Below, piece by piece: positions 1 to 4,231 of a stretch of DNA of 6,366 nt. A model generated the notes under the pieces. The model worked only from the letters and a program-made list of their open reading frames with translations. It was not told where the DNA came from and searched no databases. Every line of letters starts with the position of its first letter. Within the stretch, counting starts at the first letter, position 1. The position numbers and the translations under genes are program-made. Origin of the DNA: Bacteroidales bacterium (GTDB lineage: Bacteria; Bacteroidota; Bacteroidia; Bacteroidales; JAADJA01); contig JAOZOC010000198.1 of the NCBI GenBank assembly GCA_029933495.1, positions 1 to 6,366 on the forward strand, read 5' to 3'.

Positions 1-528
1 AGGACCACAAGGCCCTGATTCGCCCATCTCCCAAAAATTATCCTTCTTCGAGCCAAATAGTATTCTTTCTTCAGGAACAAACTCTTTCCAGAAGTTATAC
101 GCCTCCATATCTTTTTCCAGGCCATCAGCTTCATCACCGCCAAAGACAGTGATGTATAGATTCTCCTTTTTAATATTATAAACTCCGGCAAGCAACTCCC
201 AGGCCCAGGCAATGGCTTCCTTTTTAAAATAATCGCCAAACGACCAGTTACCAAGCATTTCAAACATAGTATGATGATATGTATCGTGTCCGACTTCATC
301 AAGATCATTATGCTTTCCGGAAACCCTGAGGCACTTTTGCGAATCAGCAATACGTAAGTGCGCCGGCTTTGAATGTCCAAGAAAAATATCTTTGAACTGG
401 TTCATCCCGGCATTCGTAAACATAAGAGTGGGGTCGTTTTTAACAACCATTGGAGCTGAGGGAACTATTTTGTGATTTTTTGATTTAAAAAAATCGAAAA
501 ATGTTTGTCTGACCTGTTTTGAATCCAT
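1..528 (-). CDS. alaS: Alanyl-tRNA synthetase, N-terminal part (runs off left edge)
   Basis: Cytoplasmic class II aminoacyl-tRNA synthetase that charges tRNA-Ala. Reading the minus strand from the ATG at 528-526 gives 176 uninterrupted codons that leave the window still in frame at base 1, so only the N-terminal fifth or so of a roughly 870-residue enzyme is present. The protein starts MDSKQVRQTFFDFF. It carries the family's hallmark blocks: NDPTLMFTNAGMNQFKDIFLG (split here as residues 31-51), the motif 2 region CLRVSGKHNDLDEVG with an arginine at 68 and GKHND at 71-75, HHTMFEMLGNWSFGDYF at 85-101, and NFWEMGESGPCGP at 164-176. These are nearly identical in order and spacing to E. coli AlaRS, so the identification is secure. 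The leader between the likely promoter and the ATG has no Shine-Dalgarno sequence, as is common in Bacteroidota. The gene is divergent from the M23 peptidase gene and shares the 141-bp spacer with it. Editing and C-Ala domains lie outside the window. Confidence 0.98.
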   Translation of the reverse strand, partial: MDSKQVRQTFFDFFKSKNHKIVPSAPMVVKNDPTLMFTNAGMNQFKDIFLGHSKPAHLRIADSQKCLRVSGKHNDLDEVGHDTYHHTMFEMLGNWSFGDYFKKEAIAWAWELLAGVYNIKKENLYITVFGGDEADGLEKDMEAYNFWKEFVPEERILFGSKKDNFWEMGESGPCGP

Positions 529-577
529 AATTTAATAAATATTAACAATTAAGTGTTGATACTCAAAAATAAAAAGA

Positions 578-607
578 TTGCAAAATTAATTTATTTCCTT
601 AATTTTG
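578..607 (+). promoter_or_regulatory. Bacteroidota-type promoter for the M23-merR operon
   Basis: TAATTTTG at 600-607 matches the Bacteroidota -7 consensus TAnnTTTG exactly. A TTG at 578-580, 19 bp upstream of it, fits the -33 element. Transcription would start near 613, giving a 5' leader of about 57 nt with AAGGA (653-657) 12 nt ahead of the ATG at 670. The motif match is seen in the sequence; promoter function is inferred. Confidence 0.65.
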
Positions 608-609
608 CA
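579..609. repeat. 11-bp perfect inverted repeat containing both divergent -7 elements
   Basis: TGCAAAATTAA (579-589) and TTAATTTTGCA (599-609) are exact reverse complements separated by 9 bp (590-598). Each arm contains one of the two divergent -7 elements. The symmetry may simply come from two promoters placed back to back, or it may be an operator for a dimeric regulator. Confidence 0.75.
581..588 (-). promoter_or_regulatory. alaS: -7 element of the divergent alaS promoter
   Basis: The plus-strand sequence CAAAATTA reads TAATTTTG on the minus strand, again a perfect TAnnTTTG match. A start near 575 would give an alaS leader of about 47 nt. The -33 element is poor: the expected place (about 608-610) has CAC, i.e. 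GTG on the minus strand, one mismatch from TTG. Confidence 0.5.
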
Positions 610-669
610 CCTTGAAATATTTCTTAATTTTTTTGAAACATTTTTATCAGTTAAGGAATATAAAATAAT

Positions 670-1641
670 ATGGCTAAGATAAATTATGAATTTAATAAGA
701 AGTCACTTCAGTTTGAAGAGGTAAAACCTTCATTTAAACGGAGGTTACTAAAAATCCTTTGGGTTGTTGCAACGGGAATGGTGTTTGCTACTGTTGTGAT
801 TTTTTTGGCCTATACCTTTCTGGATTCACCAAAAGAGAAGATGCTGAAGCGCGAAATCGCACAGTTCGACCTGCAATACCAGATTCTTAATGAAAGATTG
901 AATAATGCCGAAATGGTTCTGAACGACCTGGCCGACAGGGATGATAATATTTATCGCGTAATTTTTGAAGCCGAGCCTATTCCTTCAGCTATTCGCAAAG
1001 CAGGATTTGGTGGTACCGACAGATATTCAAAACTGGAAGGATATAAGAATTCGGATGTTATAATTTATACAGCCAAAAAGCTGGATAAGATTGTCAGCGA
1101 GCTTGTTGTTCAATCTAAGTCGTTTGACGAGGTTTTTGAGATGGCAAAGAACAAAACAAAGATGCTTGCCTGCATCCCGGCCATCCAGCCTGTAAGCAAT
1201 AAGAACTTAAAAAGGCTGTCATCATATTATGGTTACAGGACAGACCCGATTTATAAAGTTAAGAAATTTCATGAAGGAATTGATTTCTCAGCTCCTATTG
1301 GTACACCTATTTATTCTACCGGTGATGGCGTTGTTAAAGAAATTAAGAAATCACGTCGTGGTTATGGAAACCGTATTCTCATTGACCATGGGTATGGATA
1401 CCAGACATTTTATGCTCACATCCATAAATTCAAAGTACATAAAGGACAAAAAATAGAAAGAGGGCAAGTAATTGCAACAGTAGGTAATACTGGGAAATCA
1501 ACAGCTCCGCATCTTCATTATGAAGTCAGAAAAGATGGGAAAGCAGTTAATCCGATTTACTATTTCTTTAATGATCTCACACCCGAGGAGTACGAGACTG
1601 TACTGGAACTTTCTACACGGCCTACACAATCACTTGACTAA
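670..1641 (+). CDS. Membrane-anchored M23 (LytM-type) peptidoglycan endopeptidase
   Basis: A 323-residue zinc metallopeptidase predicted to cleave peptide cross-links of peptidoglycan in the periplasm. Residues 1-28 are basic and probably cytoplasmic. A single hydrophobic segment at about 29-51 anchors the protein in the inner membrane, and residues 54-90 look like coiled coil. The M23 domain spans about 183-298. Zinc ligands are visible as H201 and D205 (HEGID) and H283 (in HLH), with catalytic-type histidines at H250 (YAHIH) and H281, so the site is complete and the enzyme should be active rather than a LytM-like activator with lost ligands. The start ATG is preceded by AAGGA at 653-657. 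The next gene follows after 11 nt and is probably cotranscribed. I recall alaS, M23 and merR lying together in many Bacteroidota, but could not check this. The precise substrate and role in division or elongation cannot be told. Confidence 0.93.
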   Translation: MAKINYEFNKKSLQFEEVKPSFKRRLLKILWVVATGMVFATVVIFLAYTFLDSPKEKMLKREIAQFDLQYQILNERLNNAEMVLNDLADRDDNIYRVIFEAEPIPSAIRKAGFGGTDRYSKLEGYKNSDVIIYTAKKLDKIVSELVVQSKSFDEVFEMAKNKTKMLACIPAIQPVSNKNLKRLSSYYGYRTDPIYKVKKFHEGIDFSAPIGTPIYSTGDGVVKEIKKSRRGYGNRILIDHGYGYQTFYAHIHKFKVHKGQKIERGQVIATVGNTGKSTAPHLHYEVRKDGKAVNPIYYFFNDLTPEEYETVLELSTRPTQSLD

Positions 1642-1652
1642 ATATCTAGCAG

Positions 1653-1985
1653 GTGAAAGACCAAAAATCCCATAAGTTATTCTATTCTATCGGCGAAGTT
1701 GCTAAAATGTTTGATGTTAATACATCACTTATCCGTTTTTGGGAAAAAGAATTTGACATTATAAACCCAAAGAAAAACAAAAAGGGAAACCGGCTCTTCA
1801 CCCAAGCTGATGTTGACAATTTTCACATTATTTATCATCTGGTCAAGGAAAGAGGCTTCACACTTGAGGGAGCCAAAAGGAAACTGAAGGATAATAAGGA
1901 AGAGACTATTAATAACATTGAAGTTGTTAAAACTCTGAAAAAGTTAAAGCAGTTTCTTTTAGATTTGAAGGAAGATATCTCCTGA
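1653..1985 (+). CDS. Short MerR-family transcriptional regulator (GTG start)
   Basis: A 110-residue DNA-binding protein. Residues 11-78 form a MerR-type winged helix-turn-helix: YSIGEVAKMFDVNTSLIRFW (11-30) is the recognition part, NRLFTQADVDNF (46-57) the wing, and LVKERGFTLEGAKRKL (63-78) the second helix pair. Residues 79-110 are a short, charged, leucine-rich helix suited to dimerisation. There is no room for an effector-binding domain and no metal-binding cysteine set, so the inducer, if any, is unknown. The start must be the GTG at 1653, because an in-frame TAG sits at 1647-1649 and the next in-frame ATG (codon 19) would cut into the HTH. No clear Shine-Dalgarno sequence is seen. The 11-nt gap after the M23 stop suggests translation coupled to the peptidase gene. 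Its target could include the symmetric promoter region at 579-609, but that is only inference. Confidence 0.9.
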   Translation: MKDQKSHKLFYSIGEVAKMFDVNTSLIRFWEKEFDIINPKKNKKGNRLFTQADVDNFHIIYHLVKERGFTLEGAKRKLKDNKEETINNIEVVKTLKKLKQFLLDLKEDIS

Positions 1986-2199
1986 CAATAGCAGATGCTA
2001 AATCACCATTACTTTTCAAGATTTATTCCTGAAAGATAAAATAAACACTTCAAAAATAAATTCACTGTTTGTTGAGAGCAGTCATTAGAGATATCAAATC
2101 ACCAGCCGCTAATCACCAGATGACGTCATCTGCAAACTGAACTTATATCTCAAATCATTCTCAGAAGCTTCCACCTGAAGTCATCAGGTGACTTGCAAG
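1986..2199. other. Spacer between the convergent merR and hldD genes
   Basis: No coding sequence or RNA gene is visible. The octamer AATCACCA occurs three times on the plus strand (2001-2008, 2097-2104, 2111-2118), twice after a GCTA-like tetramer. The right half carries the palindromes listed separately. No hairpin here is followed by a convincing T-run on either strand, so a standard intrinsic terminator cannot be named, although both genes must end transcription in this spacer. Confidence 0.6.
2117..2132. repeat. 16-bp perfect palindrome
   Basis: CAGATGACGTCATCTG reads the same on both strands and stops exactly there (C2116 and C2133 do not pair). As RNA it could form a 6-bp hairpin with an ACGT loop. 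It lies about 130 bp past the merR stop and 68 bp past the hldD stop, so it may be a dimeric protein site or part of a bidirectional termination region. Confidence 0.6.
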
Positions 2200-2202
2200 T
2201 CA
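2164..2202. repeat. Three abutting palindromes overlapping the hldD stop codon
   Basis: GAAGCTTC (2164-2171) is followed directly by the 7-bp inverted repeat CACCTGA / TCAGGTG (2172-2178, 2184-2190; 5-nt loop), which overlaps by two bases the 14-bp perfect palindrome TGACTTGCAAGTCA (2189-2202). The last three bases of that palindrome are the complement of the hldD TGA stop. AAGTCA at 2178-2183 can also pair with TGACTT at 2189-2194, so the hairpins are mutually exclusive. This is probably the 3' end structure of the hldD transcript. Confidence 0.6.
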
Positions 2203-3165
2203 AAAATACTTATCCTCCATAAGGTAATTCTGCACATAATCCTTAATGCCGTCTTCCAATTCTACGAAAGGTTTGTCATATCCGGCGGTCTTAAGCTTTT
2301 TCATATTGGCTTCAGTGAAATACTGGTACTTATCACGAATATCTTTGGGAGTATCAATAAATTCAATTTCAGGTTCCTTATTAAGAGCAGCAAAAGTAGA
2401 AATTGCCAGATCCAGGAAACTGCGGGCTTTTCCTGTTCCCAAATTATATAAACCTGAAAGCGGACGTTTTATCATCATAAAGTAAAGCACATCAGTTACA
2501 TCCTTAACATAAACAAAATCGCGTAACTGCCTGCCATCTTCAAATTCAGGATTATGTGAGCGGAATAATTTCACTTTGCCTGTTTCCTCTATCTGCTTAA
2601 AAGCATGAATAATTACAGACGCCATCCTTCCCTTATGATATTCATTGGGGCCATAAACATTAAAAAACTTCATTCCCGCCCAGAATATCGGTTTTTCATC
2701 CTGCTTTAAAGCCCATTTATCAAAATCATTTTTGGACTCTCCATATGGATTAAGCGGTTTGAGTTTCCTGACAACATCATGATCATCATTATACCCATAT
2801 TCTCCCAGTCCATATGTAGCAGCTGATGAGGCATAAACAAGCGGCTTTGCATATTTCACACAAATCTCCCAAACACCTTTGGTATAATTCAGATTCAACT
2901 TATTAAAAACCTCTACATCAAATTCAGTAGTGTCGGTTCTGGCACCAATATGAAAAACAAAATCAATATTCTTATGATTTTCAACAAACCATATAAAAAA
3001 ATCATCCCTGTCAACCTTCTTGATAATGCTCTTCCCTTCCAGATTTTTGCTTTTTCCCGGAATATCAAATTTATCAACCACCACAATATCCTTATGGCCC
3101 TCATTATTAAGTTTGCTGACAAGACCACTACCTATAAAACCTGCCGCTCCTGTAACTACTATCAT
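2200..3165 (-). CDS. hldD: ADP-L-glycero-D-manno-heptose 6-epimerase
   Basis: A 321-residue cytoplasmic epimerase of the extended short-chain dehydrogenase family (also called rfaD or gmhD). It converts ADP-D-glycero-beta-D-manno-heptose to the L-glycero form, the last step in making the heptose donor for the LPS inner core. The N-terminal NAD(P)-binding Rossmann motif is TGAAGFIG (5-12). SSAATYG follows at 113-119 and the catalytic YxxxK at Y141 and K145 (YGESK). Sequences typical of HldD rather than other epimerases are FFNVYGPNEYHKGRMAS (167-183), which contains K178, the counterpart of the second catalytic base known from E. coli, QLRDFVYVKDV (213-223), GTGKARSFLDL (243-253) and DIRDKYQYFTEANM (275-288). 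The length matches the family. It lies alone: the convergent merR ends 214 bp away, and 350 bp plus a promoter-like site separate it from the codirectional TPM gene. No other heptose-pathway genes are in view. The ATG at 3165-3163 lacks a Shine-Dalgarno sequence. Confidence 0.96.
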   Translation of the reverse strand: MIVVTGAAGFIGSGLVSKLNNEGHKDIVVVDKFDIPGKSKNLEGKSIIKKVDRDDFFIWFVENHKNIDFVFHIGARTDTTEFDVEVFNKLNLNYTKGVWEICVKYAKPLVYASSAATYGLGEYGYNDDHDVVRKLKPLNPYGESKNDFDKWALKQDEKPIFWAGMKFFNVYGPNEYHKGRMASVIIHAFKQIEETGKVKLFRSHNPEFEDGRQLRDFVYVKDVTDVLYFMMIKRPLSGLYNLGTGKARSFLDLAISTFAALNKEPEIEFIDTPKDIRDKYQYFTEANMKKLKTAGYDKPFVELEDGIKDYVQNYLMEDKYF

Positions 3166-3186
3166 ATCTACTGTTTAAATTCTCTG

Positions 3187-3194
3187 CAAAGATA
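3187..3194 (-). promoter_or_regulatory. hldD: Promoter-like -7 element for hldD
   Basis: CAAAGATA on the plus strand reads TATCTTTG on the minus strand, an exact TAnnTTTG match ending 21 bp upstream of the hldD ATG. A start near 3181 would leave a leader of only about 16 nt. No TTG -33 element is present at the usual 19-21 bp spacing, so the assignment rests on the -7 match and position. Confidence 0.45.
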
Positions 3195-3252
3195 ATTAAT
3201 TTGGTTTCTTTGTATCCTCGCCTGAGCAAATTCTTTCGGGCAGGAAGATGAA

Positions 3253-3288
3253 GTAATATAAAAAAAATGTGAGCCTGTTTTATATTAC
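3253..3288. repeat. 11-bp perfect inverted repeat, possible terminator of the cotH-TPM unit
   Basis: GTAATATAAAA (3253-3263) and TTTTATATTAC (3278-3288) are exact reverse complements with a 14-nt loop. The stem is almost all A-T, and neither side is followed by a T-run outside the stem, so a terminator role is uncertain. It sits about 60 bp upstream of the hldD -7 element. Confidence 0.5.
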
Positions 3289-3331
3289 GGTTCTACCACG
3301 AATTTAATAGAACATAAAAATATTTATTGTT

Positions 3332-3363
3332 AATGATTGAATGCTTAAATGATTAAATGCAAG
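3332..3363 (+). repeat. Octamer tandem array, left arm (4 units AATGNNNN)
   Basis: Four head-to-tail 8-bp units: AATGATTG, AATGCTTA, AATGATTA, AATGCAAG. AATG keeps a strict 8-bp phase while the other four bases vary around MTTR. A degenerate fifth unit, AATAAAAT, follows at 3364-3371. The first two units are complementary to parts of the right array. Confidence 0.7.
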
Positions 3364-3425
3364 AATAAAATAAAACATAATCACAAATAGTGCAATGTCT
3401 GAACTTTACAAATTATTTTCATATT

Positions 3426-3457
3426 TAAGCATTCCTGCATTCAATCATTGTCGCATT
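3426..3457 (-). repeat. Octamer tandem array, right arm (inverted, 4 units AATGNNNN)
   Basis: Read on the minus strand from 3457: AATGCGAC, AATGATTG, AATGCAGG, AATGCTTA, then degenerate AATATGAA. Units two and four are identical to units one and two of the left array. As a result GCATTCAATCATT (3437-3449) pairs perfectly with 3332-3344 over 13 bp, and ATTTAA (3423-3428) pairs with 3345-3350 after an 8-nt bulge that is exactly one repeat unit. Confidence 0.7.
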
Positions 3458-3515
3458 ACATTCACATTTTTTGAATAAATAAAAATAGCATTTATCCATT
3501 AAAGAACCTTTATTA

Positions 3516-4220
3516 CTAAAGCTGAGCTTCCAGCTGTTTGACAAGATCAATCATTGCCTCATAATATTGCCCCCTGGGAAATTTTGGAAGAAGTATTTTA
3601 TCAATCAGCTTCTGAGCTTCTTCATCGGGCAGGAATTGTTTTGAAAGTGATGAAGTAGATATCCTTACCTTTTTTAGCTTTTTACTAAAAACCACCACAA
3701 TTCCTCCTTTTGAAAGTCCACTACCTATGCTCCACACATATCCCTGACCTATTGCATAGTCTTTTATATTTGTATAAGGATAGAGGTCATCAACCGTAAC
3801 AATCAGCAATCCGAAATCCTTATTCTTTCTCAGGTTTGCAACTTCCATTTGCAGGCTGTCTATCTGACCGGCAGAAAAAAGCTTCTCCAGGTCAAGAATG
3901 CTGGTCTCTCCTGTCAGAAAAGTGTGCTCCAGTTTATACACCGGGCAACTACGGCTTAGTTGCTGTACAATTTCATGAATAAATTTATTTATCCTTTCTA
4001 AATCAGCTTTAGTAGTATCACCGAAAAATAAATCGGGGTGATTTCTTAAAACATCATATTGAATATTAAACTGCGTAGCCACTTTTACATTTCCTCTTCC
4101 TGTATAAACAGAATTAATTGAATCGCAAACTTCATGTGAAAGCTTCACAATATTTTGAGCTCCGGTCTGAACACCGGCAAGAAAAAATGCAAGAAAAAGA
4201 ATTTTGAATTTCATTATCAT
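3516..4220 (-). CDS. Exported TPM-domain protein with N-terminal extension
   Basis: A 234-residue protein. Residues 1-21 are a signal peptide with a hydrophobic core (FKILFLAFFLAGV) and a likely cut after TGA, before Q22, so it is probably periplasmic. No lipobox and no other membrane segment are present. Residues 109-234 match the TPM domain (Pfam TPM_phosphatase, also in plant TLP18.3): a LEKLFSAGQIDSL-like opening, DFGLLIVTVDDL (135-146), DYAIGQGYVWSIG (154-166), GGIVVVF (172-178), KVRIST (184-189) and the closing PKFPRGQYYEAM (212-223). The motif usually written GxGxE after the VRI strand reads STSSLS here, so a conserved acidic residue seems lost. Residues 22-108 resemble nothing I know and hold the only two cysteines, C32 and C92, a possible disulfide. 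It starts 11 nt after the cotH-like stop and is probably cotranscribed. A second ATG at codon 3 is an equally good start. Molecular role unknown; TPM proteins have been linked to phosphatase activity and protein complex assembly or repair. Confidence 0.8.
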   Translation of the reverse strand: MIMKFKILFLAFFLAGVQTGAQNIVKLSHEVCDSINSVYTGRGNVKVATQFNIQYDVLRNHPDLFFGDTTKADLERINKFIHEIVQQLSRSCPVYKLEHTFLTGETSILDLEKLFSAGQIDSLQMEVANLRKNKDFGLLIVTVDDLYPYTNIKDYAIGQGYVWSIGSGLSKGGIVVVFSKKLKKVRISTSSLSKQFLPDEEAQKLIDKILLPKFPRGQYYEAMIDLVKQLEAQL

Positions 4221-4231
4221 AATTTGTAATC

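Larger units (their letters stand above)
3166..3515. other. 350-bp AT-rich intergenic region between the TPM gene and hldD
   Basis: No gene is seen in any frame. From right to left (the direction of both flanking genes) it holds a weak 5-bp hairpin just past the TPM stop (TAAAG / CTTTA, 3500-3512), the inverted octamer arrays (3332-3457), an 11-bp AT-rich hairpin (3253-3288), and the hldD promoter-like site. Nothing resembles a tRNA, a riboswitch or a CRISPR array. Confidence 0.7.

Noticed and set aside
1229..1456. 75-codon plus-strand frame inside the M23 gene
   Set aside because: It overlaps the catalytic domain coding region in another frame; the M23 motifs establish the real frame.
2188..3195. 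Open frames on the plus strand and a second minus frame over hldD (for example 2188-2451, 2246-2485, 2950-3195, 2913-3128)
   Set aside because: They are short, low-complexity hydrophobic translations lying wholly inside or across hldD, whose protein matches its family end to end.
3332..3457. CRISPR array or integron attC site for the repeated sequence
   Set aside because: Units are 8 bp in direct contact with no spacers, and there are no cas or integrase genes or attC core sites; a short tandem repeat pair describes it better.
3500..3512. TAAAG / CTTTA hairpin just after the TPM stop as an intrinsic terminator
   Set aside because: Only 5 A-T-rich base pairs with a 3-nt loop and no T-run directly after it; too weak to call.
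2200..4220. A single operon running from the cotH-like gene through TPM into hldD
   Set aside because: hldD is codirectional but separated by 350 bp with hairpins and its own TAnnTTTG element, so separate transcription is more likely.
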